From Anaerolineae bacterium (lineage in GTDB: Bacteria; Pseudomonadota; Alphaproteobacteria; DSM-16000; Inquilinaceae): 38,758 nt of DNA. Within the stretch, counting starts at the first letter, position 1; each line of letters begins with the position of its first letter. The stretch is from NCBI GenBank assembly GCA_028285185.1, contig JANQQD010000047.1:1-38758 (forward strand), in the 5' to 3' direction. The translations under genes were made by a program, and so were the position numbers. Shown here piece by piece: positions 8,722-18,729 of this stretch. The notes below the pieces were generated by a model. The model was not told where the DNA came from, made no database searches, and saw only the letters and a program-made list of their open reading frames with translations.

Positions 8722-9336
8722 ATGCAAAACTACGACTTCACGCAACTTTCCGTGATGATTGTCGATGACAATCTCATGGTGCGGAAGCTCGTCGAAAAGC
8801 TGCTGAACTGCATCGGTGTCGGGTCCGTTATCCGTGCGGGCAATGGCGACGACGCGCTCCACATCTTGGGGAGTACGCATATCGACATGGTCATCACCGA
8901 CTGCTTGATGGAGCCGATGGACGGGTTCGAGTTTGTCCGCAACGTCCGCATGGCGGACCAAAGCCCGAACCGTCTTGTGCCCATCCTCATGATGACAGGT
9001 CACACGGAGACATGGCGCGTCGCGGCGGCCCGCGACGCCGGTATCAACGAATTCATGGTCAAGCCGATCACCGGCGACGCGCTCTTGTCGCGGATCATCT
9101 ACATGATCGAGCACCCGCGTGTCTTTGTACGCACCAGCACCTATTTCGGCCCGGACAGACGGCGCAAGTCCGACGTCACGTATCACGGTCCCGAACGGCG
9201 ATCGGCCGGCAGGGCGAAGGCCGACACGTTCATGAGTGCGCCCGCCCTGGGATCGGCGCCGACGCCCTGCCGCGACGATGCTCGACAGCAGCATCCGGAG
9301 CCCGGAACGGCCGAAAAGGTGAGGACGCCCGCATGA
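8722..9336 (+). CDS. Single-domain response regulator, copy 2
   Basis: A close paralogue of the regulator at 7155 with 204 residues. The receiver domain has D15-D16, phosphoacceptor D60 in MVITDC, T92 in MMTGH and K114 in FMVKPI. The tail again carries YFGPDRRR followed by GPERR, then a Pro/Ala-rich end. Identity to copy 1 is very high through GVGSVIRAGNG and NRLVPI-MMTG, which points to duplication of an Hpt-REC pair. A possible ribosome site (AGAG/AAAGCGGG) precedes ATG 8722. It has no output domain. Confidence 0.85.
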   Translation: MQNYDFTQLSVMIVDDNLMVRKLVEKLLNCIGVGSVIRAGNGDDALHILGSTHIDMVITDCLMEPMDGFEFVRNVRMADQSPNRLVPILMMTGHTETWRVAAARDAGINEFMVKPITGDALLSRIIYMIEHPRVFVRTSTYFGPDRRRKSDVTYHGPERRSAGRAKADTFMSAPALGSAPTPCRDDARQQHPEPGTAEKVRTPA

Positions 9337-9451
9337 GAATTCCCGGCCGCCCGATATGCGCGTGCACTCCCCGGACGGCCATGGGCCGAAGCTGCACGTT
9401 CCAAGAGACAGCAGATAGGCTGAAGTGCACCAGGTCAGATCGCAGGCGGAC

Positions 9452-10060
9452 ATGATGCACGCGAACGCCTTGCACCTGTCAAAGGTCGATCGGCTCCGGG
9501 TCATGGTCGTCGACGATCATGAAGAGACGCGATGGGTCATCCGGACAATTCTGGTCGCCTTCGGTGTACAGCGCATTTGTGAAGCGGGCGGCTACACCGA
9601 GGCCTTGAAGAAGGTCAAGCCGTTCCAGCCCGATATAATGCTGATCGACTATGCCATGCCGGGTCGTGACGGGTTGCAGTTGATCCAAAAGTTGCGTCGC
9701 AATCGGGACGATCCCTTCCTGCCCATTATCCTCATGACCAGCGAGGCCACACCGCGAATCCTGGCGGCGGCCCGCGATGCGGGAGCGACCGAATTTCTGG
9801 CCAAGCCGATCGTGCCCGCCAGCCTGCGGTCTCGACTGAACGAGATCATCCTGCGACCGCGGAGCTTCATCAGCAACCCGGCCTATTTCGGCCCCGATCG
9901 TCGGCGCCGGGCCGCAAGCTGGGACGGCGTCGACCGCCGCAAGCGCGAGGCCGGCCCTCCCCCGCCGCCATCGCCGGAAACACCGATTGAAGAGGACGTG
10001 CGGAACCAGGAGGAGGCCCTGCGGGACGTACTCAACACGCTGGAGACATCCGTCGTCTGA
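9452..10060 (+). CDS. Single-domain response regulator, copy 3
   Basis: The most divergent of the three regulators, about 202 residues. The receiver domain has D21-D22, phosphoacceptor D66 in LIDYAMPGRDG, T96 in LMTS and K118 in LAKPI, all conserved. The tail has YFGPDRRRRAASWDGVDRR, keeping both arginine clusters, then a run of prolines and an acidic amphipathic C terminus. Consecutive ATGs at 9452 and 9455 follow AGGCGG; a GTG at 9425 is possible. Here the receiver gene precedes its Hpt-like partner, the reverse of pairs 1 and 2. Confidence 0.83.
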   Translation: MMHANALHLSKVDRLRVMVVDDHEETRWVIRTILVAFGVQRICEAGGYTEALKKVKPFQPDIMLIDYAMPGRDGLQLIQKLRRNRDDPFLPIILMTSEATPRILAAARDAGATEFLAKPIVPASLRSRLNEIILRPRSFISNPAYFGPDRRRRAASWDGVDRRKREAGPPPPPSPETPIEEDVRNQEEALRDVLNTLETSVV

Positions 10061-10105
10061 GAGGCCGTCGAGAGCGTACCTGAAAGCATCGAGTAGAGGT
10101 AAGCC

Positions 10106-10657
10106 ATGAGCGTTCTGAAAGAACGCGCACCCAAGAGTATCCACCGGACCAGCGCGCGCGGCTTTCCCTATGAGGAGATCGCCCTCACCAACGTCCTGAA
10201 GAGCAAGCTTGGCGGCGGCATCCCGGAGGCTTGCCTGCACAGGGCGGAACGCGCCATCGCGACGCTGCAGGACCAGTACATCCAGTGGGTACGGCGGGAT
10301 CTCGCACATCTCGAAGAGCTGGCGGGCAAGGCCAAAGAGCCTTTCGCCACCGACGAGTGGCGGAAATCCGTCAAAGAGATGCAGCGGCTGGTGCACGACA
10401 TGCGCGGTCAGGGCGGCACCTTCGGTTATCCGCTCGTCTCCAGCGTCGCCAGCTCGCTGGTCGATCTCTTAAAGCAAACGGTGATCGCCCCACCGAACAT
10501 GGCCCGGTTGGTGCGGCTTCACACGGACCTGATCGAGCGCATCATAGATTCCCGCATCGAGGGCGATGGCGGCAAGACCGGCGAGCAGATCCTGACTCGC
10601 CTGGGCGAACTGACTGCCGAGATTCTGGCCCAGGACAAGGTCCAGTCGGCAAGCTGA
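10106..10657 (+). CDS. Hpt-like phosphotransfer protein, copy 3
   Basis: A protein of 183 residues, divergent from copies 1 and 2 but with the same layout: N-terminal VLKERAP, a long helix, then [16 protein letters not shown], in which H97 is the candidate phosphohistidine. The usual Lys three residues on is Arg (R100), a conservative change. It ends with [12 protein letters not shown], as in the other copies, but lacks the SLWKEV element. The start is well supported: GAGG six bases before ATG 10106. It lies 45 bases after regulator copy 3 and ahead of fumC. Confidence 0.72.
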   Translation: MSVLKERAPKSIHRTSARGFPYEEIALTNVLKSKLGGGIPEACLHRAERAIATLQDQYIQWVRRDLAHLEELAGKAKEPFATDEWRKSVKEMQRLVHDMRGQGGTFGYPLVSSVASSLVDLLKQTVIAPPNMARLVRLHTDLIERIIDSRIEGDGGKTGEQILTRLGELTAEILAQDKVQSAS

Positions 10658-10757
10658 ACCTTCGCGCGCGCCCTGCGGGGCGCCTTGCTGGCATGCGACC
10701 GGCGGCCTACACTTCGCCCCCTTCGGCGAGATGATCGTTGCAGCTCGGGAGCATGCA

Positions 10758-12161
10758 ATGGGCGACAAGCCTGCGGTCCGCATCGAAACGGACAGCCTTG
10801 GCGAGATGGAGGTGCCTGCGGATCGGTACTGGGGCGCCCAGACCCAGCGCAGCCTTCAGAATTTCAGGATCGGCGGCGAACGGATGCCACAGCCCCTCAT
10901 CAGGGCCCTCGGGATCCAGAAGAAGGCGTCTGCGCTGGCCAACATGGCGCTCGGTGCCATGGACGCAAGACTGGGCAACGCCATTATCGCCGCGGCCGAA
11001 GAGGTCATCGGCGGCACGCTTGCCGACCATTTCCCACTGGTCGTCTGGCAGACCGGATCCGGCACCCAGACCAACATGAACGCCAACGAGGTGATCTCCA
11101 ACCGCGCCATAGAGCTGCTGGGCGGCGAGGTCGGCTCCAAGTCTCCGGTCCATCCGAACGACCACTGCAATATGGGGCAGTCGTCCAACGACACGTTCCC
11201 GACCGTGATGCATATCGCGGTGGTGGAGCAGCTAAACCACGAGCTGATCCCCTCCCTGGAACACCTGCACGCGGCACTCGATGCCAAGGCAAGCGAGTTC
11301 GCGGATATCGTCAAGATCGGCCGCACCCATCTGCAGGACGCCACACCCCTGACACTCGGCCAGGAATTTGGCGGCTATGCCATGCAGGTTGCCAATGGCA
11401 TCGCCCGCGTGCGCGATACCCTGCCGCGGCTACTACAGCTCGCACAGGGCGGCACGGCCGTCGGTACCGGCCTCAACGCCAAGGTCGGATTTGCCGAGAA
11501 GGTCGCCGAGGAGGTGGCGCGGATCACCGGCTTCAACTTCGTCACGGCAGAGAACAAATTCGAGGCGCTGGCCGCCCACGACGCCATGGTCGAGGCGTCC
11601 GGCGCCCTCAATACCGTGGCGGCCAGCCTGATGAAAGTTGCCAACGACATCCGCATGCTCGGCTCCGGACCGCGCTGCGGGATCGGCGAGTTGGTGCTGC
11701 CCGCCAATGAGCCAGGGTCGTCGATCATGCCGGGCAAGGTGAATCCGACACAATCGGAAGCCATGACGATGGTGTGCGCCCAGGTGATGGGCAATCACGT
11801 GACGGTGACCGTTGCCGGGGCCACCGGCCACTATGAGCTGAACGTGTTCAAGCCGGTGATTGTCTTCAACGTCTTGCAGTCCGTCAGACTATTGGCCGAT
11901 GCTGCGCGCAGTTTCGCCGACAACTGCGTGGTCGGCATAGAGGCCGACCGGCAGCGGATCGACAAGCTGCTGCATGACTCGCTGATGCTCGTTACGGCGC
12001 TCAATCCCCATATCGGGTACGACAATGCCGCGAAGGTGGCGAAGAAGGCCTTTGCCGAAGGAACCACGCTGAAACAGGCGGCGATGAGCCTCGACCTATT
12101 GAAGGCGGAAGACTTCGACGCATGGGTGCGCCCGGAGACGATGGTGGGTCCCCGCAGCTGA
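10758..12161 (+). CDS. fumC: Fumarate hydratase, class II
   Basis: A cytoplasmic TCA-cycle enzyme of 467 residues, a homotetramer hydrating fumarate to L-malate without an iron-sulfur cluster. Seen directly: [19 protein letters not shown], the [10 protein letters not shown] loop, [10 protein letters not shown] with catalytic H191, and the superfamily signature [13 protein letters not shown] with catalytic S321. Aspartase and argininosuccinate lyase share the fold, but the full match along the chain fits FumC. ATG 10758 has GGGAG six bases upstream. The next gene overlaps its 3' end. Confidence 0.97.
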   Translation: MGDKPAVRIETDSLGEMEVPADRYWGAQTQRSLQNFRIGGERMPQPLIRALGIQKKASALANMALGAMDARLGNAIIAAAEEVIGGTLADHFPLVVWQTGSGTQTNMNANEVISNRAIELLGGEVGSKSPVHPNDHCNMGQSSNDTFPTVMHIAVVEQLNHELIPSLEHLHAALDAKASEFADIVKIGRTHLQDATPLTLGQEFGGYAMQVANGIARVRDTLPRLLQLAQGGTAVGTGLNAKVGFAEKVAEEVARITGFNFVTAENKFEALAAHDAMVEASGALNTVAASLMKVANDIRMLGSGPRCGIGELVLPANEPGSSIMPGKVNPTQSEAMTMVCAQVMGNHVTVTVAGATGHYELNVFKPVIVFNVLQSVRLLADAARSFADNCVVGIEADRQRIDKLLHDSLMLVTALNPHIGYDNAAKVAKKAFAEGTTLKQAAMSLDLLKAEDFDAWVRPETMVGPRS

Positions 12162-12409
12162 GCCATCCCCCGGCCGCCGATGGCGCACGCTTGCGCAAGA
12201 GGTCGGTGGTGGTGGCCGGCCACAGCACCAGTGTCAGCCTGGAGCAGGCGTTCTGGCATGCGCTGAAAGAGATAGCGGCCCGCCGCCATATGCCGCTGGC
12301 CCGGGTGGTTGCGGAGGTCGATGCAAAGCGCAGCGGCAATCTGTCGAGCGCGCTGCGCGTCTACGTTCTTGAGCAGCTTCAGGCCGAGATGCGCCTGCGC
12401 GACGATTGA
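12122..12409 (+). CDS. Ribbon-helix-helix (RHH_4) domain protein
   Basis: A small protein, up to 95 residues, whose core from [20 protein letters not shown] to [14 protein letters not shown] matches the RHH_4 family of alphaproteobacteria, probably a dimeric DNA-binding fold. Its targets are unknown. The ATG at 12122 makes it overlap the end of fumC by 40 bases; a shorter start at TTG 12191, just before the conserved core, is equally possible, since the first 23 residues look unstructured. In related genomes I recall this family beside fumC with DUF4169 and sspB genes; here the DUF4169 gene is 6 kb away. Confidence 0.8.
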   Translation: MGAPGDDGGSPQLSHPPAADGARLRKRSVVVAGHSTSVSLEQAFWHALKEIAARRHMPLARVVAEVDAKRSGNLSSALRVYVLEQLQAEMRLRDD

Positions 12410-12430
12410 ATGGCGTGAGAGCCCGGCTGC

Positions 12431-15148
12431 TCAATGCACGGACGCGGTCGACCTGGGCGGGTGGACGCGCGGCGCAACCTGCGGGATTTCCCGGGCATGA
12501 AGCTCCGTCGGCGGCGTCAGGCCGTCCGGCTGGCGCGGCAGAGTGACGTGAACGACCGTGCCGACACCGACCGTGCTGGTGATGGCGACGCTGCCGCCGT
12601 GCAATTCCGCAAACGACTTGACCAGTGCGAGACCCAGCCCGGTACCGCCACTTGCGCGTGCATAGGCATTGTCCGCCTGCTCAAACGGCTGAAGAACCCG
12701 CTCAAGGCGGTCGGAGGGAATGCCGCAACCGCTGTCCGCGACGGTGATCCGCACACCGTTGGCTGGTGTGCGATCGGCCCGCAGGATCACCTCACCGCCG
12801 CGATCGGTGAATTTCAGCGCATTTGACAGCAGGTTCAGGACAATCTGTTTGACGGCCCGCTGGTCTGCCGTGATCTCCGGCAACATCGGCTCCGTCTCCA
12901 GCGACAGGGTCAATCCTTGCTGCTGTGCGCGTTCGCGCACGAGCTTGCCGCAGCTCTCAAGAATCTCGCGAATGCCAACCGGTTCGAGTGCAAGATCCAG
13001 CTTCCCGGCCTCGATCTTCGAGAGGTCCAGGACATCGTTGATCAGGTCCAAGAGATGCCGGCCACTGGTGTGGATGTCGCTGGCATAGTCGGCATAGCGG
13101 TGGGTGCCAAGCGGACCGAATATCTCGTCGCGGATCACCTCTGAGAATCCCAAGATCGAATTCAGCGGCGTGCGCAGTTCGTGGCTCATCGCCGCCAGGA
13201 ATGCCGACTTGGCCTGGTTGGCAGCCTGGGCCTGCCGCGATGCCTCCTCCGCGTCGCGCCGGGCCGCGTCAAGCCGCCAAGCCAGGGATTTCAGCTCGTC
13301 CGTCTGTTGCGCGATCCGGTCGTTGCGGTCCTGCAGCTCAACCTCGTGACGCTTACGTTCGGTGACATCCGTAGCGATCTGCATCAGGACCAGCCTGCCA
13401 TCGGTCCAGTAGACCGCCTGGTCCCGACATTCCAGCCACCGCCCAGTGGTAGCCTCGAAGTGCTCGGAAACCTGCACACCGGTCGGACGGCCATCCTGGT
13501 CGAGCAGTAGTGGTATCGCGCAGCCGTTGCATGGTCCGTCGGTCTTCCCCTTCAGCGATTGCCAGCAGGTCTTGCCGACGACATCGCCGAACTGGGCTTG
13601 CGACTGCCCGTTGACGTAAAGGATTTCATGCGTGCGCAAGTCCACCACATAGACCATGGCGTCTATGTTGTTCAGCACGGACTCAAACCGTGCCTTCGCC
13701 CGTCGGATCTCCGCCTCCGCCCGCTTGCGATCTCCGATGTCGCGCAGGATACCGGTGTGAAAGACGTTGTCGCCGTCTGACCACTCGGCGAACGACACTT
13801 CCAGCGGCACGCGTGATCCATCGGCGCGTTTGCCCATGAGCTCCACGGTTTCGCTCGGGATCGCTGCCGCGGACCATTCGGACAGGGCACCGTCGCGCGA
13901 CAGGAGATGCGAGAACGGAGCGTCGGCGATCCCGTCGGCGGGGTAGCCGAAGATCTGCTCCGCCTTCCGGTTCGAGTAGACAATCCGCCCCATCCGATCG
14001 AGGGTGATGATCGCGTCGTTGGCAGTCTCCGCCACTGCCCGGAAGCGCATTTCGCTCAGCGCCAGTTCCCGCGTCCGTTCGCCGACGATGCTCTCCAGGT
14101 CTTCCTGGTAACGGGAGAGCTCCACATGCGCGCGGAGTTCTTCGGTGACATCCGTGACCACAGAAACGAACCCGGTCACGTGGCCCGCCGGGCTCCTGCG
14201 ATACGTCCAGTTGATGCGGATGTCTCTCGTCTTCCCATCGTCGCCCCTGATCGTGGTCACATAGGGCGTCGGCTCCGGCTGCTCGGCGAAGAAACGGGCG
14301 AGGTCCAGACGCAGGCGCTCCCGGCCTTCGGGAGTTGCGACGAACTCCACGACCGAACGCCCGACGACGGACCCGTCAAAGACGCCCCGCAGCCGATGGG
14401 CAGCCGTGTTGGCGAACTGAATGATGCCGTTGGTGTCGATTTCCTGAACACCATAGGGCAGTGTGTCGACAAGCGTCCTGAACCGCTGTTCACTGGCCTT
14501 CAGACGGCTTGCCAGCGGACCACCGATCCGCAGAAAGACGAAAGCGCCCGCTACGATCACCACCAGCGTTGCAAGGCTGCCAGCCATTATGGCTGTGGCA
14601 AAGGGCTCACGAAGTTCGGCGATATCGATCTTGGCGACGAGACCCAGGCCAAGCTCAGGCAGCGGCCGGTAGGCGGCCAGAACCGTCTCCCCACGGTAGT
14701 CGAGCCCGACAAGCGTACCTGAATCGCCTTGCAGCGCGCGGCGCATCGGTTCGGCCATCGCGGTGGTGATCGGATAGGATGCTGCGCCCGCATCTTCGAA
14801 ACGCCGCTCATGCAGGAAGACGATCTGCTCCCCTTCGCGGCGTGCCAGCGTAAACTCGCCGGTCTCACCGAGGTGGTGCCCCTCCAGATGGCTGCGGACA
14901 AGAGGGGGCAGTCCGGCCGTCTCACGCCATCGGGTCGCGGCATGCCCCGATGTCACCGGCAGCACGGTCTCTTCGATCAGGTGCGCTTCGGATTCGAGCA
15001 CTTGGGTGAGCCGAACCCGCTGATCTTCCATCACCGCCGAATAGAGGACGCCGACCGCAACGGACGATGCCGCGGCGACCAGGACGATCATCACGGCGAT
15101 AAGCAGAATAACGGGACGGAACTCGCGCGACTGCAAAGAGCGACCCAT
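12431..15148 (-). CDS. Membrane sensor histidine kinase with three PAS domains
   Basis: A protein of 905 residues. In order: transmembrane helix 1 (about 13-36), a periplasmic Cache-like sensor of about 150 residues, transmembrane helix 2 (about 187-208), PAS 1 (about 220-340), a helical linker, PAS 2 (about 365-485), PAS 3 (about 490-610), a coiled coil, HisKA with SHELRTPLNSI (phosphorylated H656), and a HATPase domain with LNLLSNALKFT, DSGCGIP and GGTGLGLALVK. PAS 3 contains C528, C540 and C543 (a PC-x2-C motif). It has no receiver or Hpt domain, so it must signal to a separate regulator; the orphan receivers at 7.2-10.1 kb are candidates. Start: GGAGGG just before ATG 15148. Confidence 0.93.
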   Translation of the reverse strand: MGRSLQSREFRPVILLIAVMIVLVAAASSVAVGVLYSAVMEDQRVRLTQVLESEAHLIEETVLPVTSGHAATRWRETAGLPPLVRSHLEGHHLGETGEFTLARREGEQIVFLHERRFEDAGAASYPITTAMAEPMRRALQGDSGTLVGLDYRGETVLAAYRPLPELGLGLVAKIDIAELREPFATAIMAGSLATLVVIVAGAFVFLRIGGPLASRLKASEQRFRTLVDTLPYGVQEIDTNGIIQFANTAAHRLRGVFDGSVVGRSVVEFVATPEGRERLRLDLARFFAEQPEPTPYVTTIRGDDGKTRDIRINWTYRRSPAGHVTGFVSVVTDVTEELRAHVELSRYQEDLESIVGERTRELALSEMRFRAVAETANDAIITLDRMGRIVYSNRKAEQIFGYPADGIADAPFSHLLSRDGALSEWSAAAIPSETVELMGKRADGSRVPLEVSFAEWSDGDNVFHTGILRDIGDRKRAEAEIRRAKARFESVLNNIDAMVYVVDLRTHEILYVNGQSQAQFGDVVGKTCWQSLKGKTDGPCNGCAIPLLLDQDGRPTGVQVSEHFEATTGRWLECRDQAVYWTDGRLVLMQIATDVTERKRHEVELQDRNDRIAQQTDELKSLAWRLDAARRDAEEASRQAQAANQAKSAFLAAMSHELRTPLNSILGFSEVIRDEIFGPLGTHRYADYASDIHTSGRHLLDLINDVLDLSKIEAGKLDLALEPVGIREILESCGKLVRERAQQQGLTLSLETEPMLPEITADQRAVKQIVLNLLSNALKFTDRGGEVILRADRTPANGVRITVADSGCGIPSDRLERVLQPFEQADNAYARASGGTGLGLALVKSFAELHGGSVAITSTVGVGTVVHVTLPRQPDGLTPPTELHAREIPQVAPRVHPPRSTASVH

Positions 15149-15314
15149 ATGCCCTCCAGACCTCGCTCCTATCTTCAGCGCTCCTCCAAATGCGGCGGCA
15201 GCAGCGGCGTCAGGTTATTTCACGCAAGCATGCTGTCTTCGTTCGGCATGAAGCGAGATGCCGAAGCCCTTCCGTCGGACATACCGCGACGGTCCTTAAC
15301 ATTCTGCTAAATCG

Positions 15315-18300
15315 TTAAGGGTACTGGCTGTCGTCGACCGGCTCGGGATCAGACGTCCTCGGCTGTACGGGATCTGGGGCCGGGGACACGCCGTCGTGGT
15401 CATCCCTGCGGGGTTCGTCTGGCTCGGCAACGGCAGATGGCTCAGGGCCGAACCGCTCAGCGAGAGCCTCGGCGGCCCGGTGCGCGAAATAGGCCTGCAG
15501 GGCCTGCGTCTGGGGCCGCTGCACCGGGTTGCCGAGCGGCCCCATGAGCTGAATGACAAAGGGCGGCGCGTCCGGGTGATTGTAGAGATAGAATTCCGTG
15601 CTCACGTCGAGCCGCTCTCCGGCCAGGTCGAGCATGCCCCGGCCCTCAGCGCGGCCGATGTCACCGGCCGCACTCAACGTCTCCGTCAGGGCCACCCCAG
15701 AATCGAGCTCGAACGGTACGTTGATGGCAGCAAACGGCGTCTCGCCCCCCGCCAATGCGCCGCGCAGCCGTTCCAGGAAGTCCAGAGGTTCGCTCGCTTC
15801 GGACAGTCCGGTATCGATCTCGGCCATATCAATGCCGATCATGCCGCCATCGCGGACCGCAATCAGGCCGCTACCTTCGAGCTCCGCGATCATCGCTTCC
15901 ACGGTCGCGCCCCGCGTCGCCGCATCGATGCCGAAGTCCAATGTCCCGACCAGTCCTTCCATGGCGAAGAGAGAGGCTAGGCCATCCGCCAGATTGCCGC
16001 CGACGAGATCGATTTCGAAGGCGATCTCCGGCGGATCCGTGGCAGCCAGCGTTGCCTGAAGACCGAAACTGCCGTCAAAGACCTGCCCGGTAAGCGGCGA
16101 GATCGTCAGAATCCCGCTGTCCAACGTCGCCCGCAACGTGGGGTCCATGATCTCAAGATCGCCAATCCGAAGACCGGCGGCCGTCAGCGCGAGACTGCCG
16201 TCAATCGCGGACAGAGCGGAGGTATCCAGATCGAGAGCCCCCCAACGGCTGACGAAGCCGCCGGAAAGAACGGCCCGGCGTGGTGACGGCAGGTATCGGT
16301 CCAGTTCGATCGTCCCAGCGCGGATATCGGCGTCGACCCTCGGGACCTCCGCCGTCAGACGGATGTCGACCGAGCCAGCCAGCGGCGTCTCGCCGACGGA
16401 ACCCTGAAGACCGGCAAAGCTCAAATGATCGTGGTCGCCCAACACTCGCGAATAGACATCGACCGCCCCGACGGCCCTTTGCGGCTGAAATGCGGGCGCG
16501 AAAACATGGGCAATCCTCAGGCCGTCCTCATGCACGACGCGCGCGGCGATATCATAAATGGGGGCCGCGAACATCTGCTCTATCGATCCGCCGACATTGA
16601 TGGTGCCCCCGGCCATCTCGCCCTCGAGATCGACGATCATTACCGATCCGTCGCCTTGCAGCCTCGCGGTCAGCGCGATCTCGCCGAGCCGACCGATCAG
16701 CGGCGGCGGCTCCATTCCGACTGCTGCAGCCAGGCGGTCGGGTTCGGCCGCTTCGAGTTCGACGGTCAGGTCAAGGCCGCCGACAGGCTCAAGCGCGCCG
16801 ACGCGGCCCTGCACAGCGATGCTGGAGGATGCCACAGACGCAACATTGGCCTTCCGCACTGTGATGGTGCCGCCGGAGACCGTGGCATCCAGCTCAAGCC
16901 CCTCCAATTCGGTGCCGTTCAGCGTCAGTTCGCTCGCATTCAACTGAATGTTGGCGTCGAAGGCCTGCAGCAGCTCAAGGAAATCGCTGCGCACCTGCGG
17001 ATCCTGAAAAGGATCCGGCAGAAAGGCACTCGCACCGTCGGAGTGGTAAGAGTCGAGGTCAAGGCGGTCGACGACCAGCCTCATGCCGACGCCACGGCTG
17101 CTGGTTTCCCGGTAAGCGACGCCCCCCTCTACGCGGCTGTTGTCAATCGTCAGATCGACGACCGAGGCTTGGAAATCCCGAGGTGTGCCGGTCAGCGCGA
17201 TACCACCTGCAAGGCTGCGCAGCCGTGTCACAGGGACCGAATCGAGATCGGCCCCAACCCAACCCAGAACGCTGCGGAAATCTCCTGAGGCGCCCTCCAT
17301 GGCCATGTCGACCCATGGCGCGCCCTCTTCCGCGCGAACGCTCGCCACCAGAGCCACGTCAGAACCGCCGGGGAACGAAGCGGAGAACCGATCGATCGTC
17401 GCCACACCATCGACAAGACCTGCCGCCAGTCTCGCCCGGCGAATGACATCCCCGCGCAGATCCACCGCGTCGGCCGACACCTGCAGCGTGATATCGACCC
17501 AGTCCGGCAGGGCAAAGGCGCCATCGAACATCCATTCATCCGCCATCTCCCGCCATGCCAGCCCCTCCGCCCATACATCAAGATCCAGGCGGCTCAGCGC
17601 CATCTCCGCTGAGATGGAGGGCTCAGACCCCAGCGTTGCGGAGAACGACCCGGTCCCGCGCGTATCCCCCAGTTCCAACGTAAGCGGATCAAGCGCAACC
17701 GTGTGGGCCGTCAGCCGCGCTGGTGCGCGCAGCGCGAAGGGTTCAACGGCCGACGGAAGTCCCTCCGCGTCCGGAAGGAACCGGCGGACCACCGAAACGA
17801 TGTCGGACCCCGAGGCGGCGACATCTCCATGGAATTCCGATCCCGGAAGCAGGACGCCCGAAAGCCGGAAATCCCCATCCAACCCATCGACGCCGATGCC
17901 CGCCGTCAGAGGCAGTGCTCCAGAGTCCGATATGCGTCCACTTGTCAGGTCCAGGGTATAGGCGATGCCGCCATAGGATATGCTGCCGATCAGGCTTCCT
18001 GGCCCGCGAAGCGAATCGGCCGTGACTTGCACGAACACGTCGCCGACGGTCCGGATGGCGCCGGTCGAGCGGTCACGATGGCGGATGCGGCCATTGTCGA
18101 TGGTCAGGCGCCCCAGAGTTACCGAGCTTGCGTCCTCCACATCGCCGAACATCCGGTCTCCCACCCAGGAGACACGGCCGTCTTCATGCGACTCGACGAA
18201 GAACGCCGGTTCGACCAGGACCGCACGCTCGACCTCCAATTCGCCGGCGACCAGCGGCAGCAGACTGACACGGATATCCAGCGCGCCGACCGTCAGCGGC

Positions 18301-18539
18301 GGAGGCGCTTCGGGATCCGCAGGCGTGCCGACCGTCACGCCGTTCGCCGTCAGGATCGGAGTCGGCAGCATGGCGAAGTCGACATCGCCGTCGATCCTGA
18401 CCGGCTTGCCCAGAAGATCGCTGAGCTGCGTGGTGACCGTCTGCTTGTAGGTGTTCCAGTCGATGAAGCTCGGCACGACCAGGACTGCGGCCAGCACCAG
18501 CGCAAGCACCGAGATCAGGGCAATCAGAAACGTCTTCAC
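15315..18539 (-). CDS. AsmA family protein
   Basis: A protein of 1074 residues anchored in the inner membrane by an N-terminal helix (about 3-25), followed by FIDWNTYKQTVTTQLSDLLG and VRIDGDVDFAMLPTPILTAN, the standard opening of AsmA proteins. The rest is predicted periplasmic beta-strand repeats, with a C-terminal AsmA-like domain ending in a FYLYNHPDAPPFVIQLMGP region and then a disordered tail rich in Pro, Asp and Glu. AsmA-type proteins are thought to act as lipid-transport bridges or to influence outer-membrane assembly. The start is a GTG at 18539 with only a weak ribosome site. It is divergent from the DUF4169 gene. Confidence 0.88.
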   Translation of the reverse strand: MKTFLIALISVLALVLAAVLVVPSFIDWNTYKQTVTTQLSDLLGKPVRIDGDVDFAMLPTPILTANGVTVGTPADPEAPPPLTVGALDIRVSLLPLVAGELEVERAVLVEPAFFVESHEDGRVSWVGDRMFGDVEDASSVTLGRLTIDNGRIRHRDRSTGAIRTVGDVFVQVTADSLRGPGSLIGSISYGGIAYTLDLTSGRISDSGALPLTAGIGVDGLDGDFRLSGVLLPGSEFHGDVAASGSDIVSVVRRFLPDAEGLPSAVEPFALRAPARLTAHTVALDPLTLELGDTRGTGSFSATLGSEPSISAEMALSRLDLDVWAEGLAWREMADEWMFDGAFALPDWVDITLQVSADAVDLRGDVIRRARLAAGLVDGVATIDRFSASFPGGSDVALVASVRAEEGAPWVDMAMEGASGDFRSVLGWVGADLDSVPVTRLRSLAGGIALTGTPRDFQASVVDLTIDNSRVEGGVAYRETSSRGVGMRLVVDRLDLDSYHSDGASAFLPDPFQDPQVRSDFLELLQAFDANIQLNASELTLNGTELEGLELDATVSGGTITVRKANVASVASSSIAVQGRVGALEPVGGLDLTVELEAAEPDRLAAAVGMEPPPLIGRLGEIALTARLQGDGSVMIVDLEGEMAGGTINVGGSIEQMFAAPIYDIAARVVHEDGLRIAHVFAPAFQPQRAVGAVDVYSRVLGDHDHLSFAGLQGSVGETPLAGSVDIRLTAEVPRVDADIRAGTIELDRYLPSPRRAVLSGGFVSRWGALDLDTSALSAIDGSLALTAAGLRIGDLEIMDPTLRATLDSGILTISPLTGQVFDGSFGLQATLAATDPPEIAFEIDLVGGNLADGLASLFAMEGLVGTLDFGIDAATRGATVEAMIAELEGSGLIAVRDGGMIGIDMAEIDTGLSEASEPLDFLERLRGALAGGETPFAAINVPFELDSGVALTETLSAAGDIGRAEGRGMLDLAGERLDVSTEFYLYNHPDAPPFVIQLMGPLGNPVQRPQTQALQAYFAHRAAEALAERFGPEPSAVAEPDEPRRDDHDGVSPAPDPVQPRTSDPEPVDDSQYP

Positions 18540-18729
18540 GATTTCGGCCTAAGCGCCGTCACGTCGCCGGTCGGACTGCACAAGCGCATACGCCGCATCT
18601 CATGATTACGCGATCGACGCCCTCCGGCGCTAAGCTAGCTATACCGTCGAAAGGCTGCAAATGCCGGGTTGGCCCGAGGCGGCCTGTCGACCCGCCATAG
18701 CTGGCCGAAGCAGTCGGGAGGCCGAACGG

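Noticed and set aside
10685..11710. Frame overlapping fumC on the same strand
   Set aside because: Out-of-frame shadow; fumC motifs lie in the other frame.
16425..17288. Plus-strand frame opposite the AsmA gene
   Set aside because: Shadow; the minus frame has a continuous AsmA protein with N-terminal anchor.
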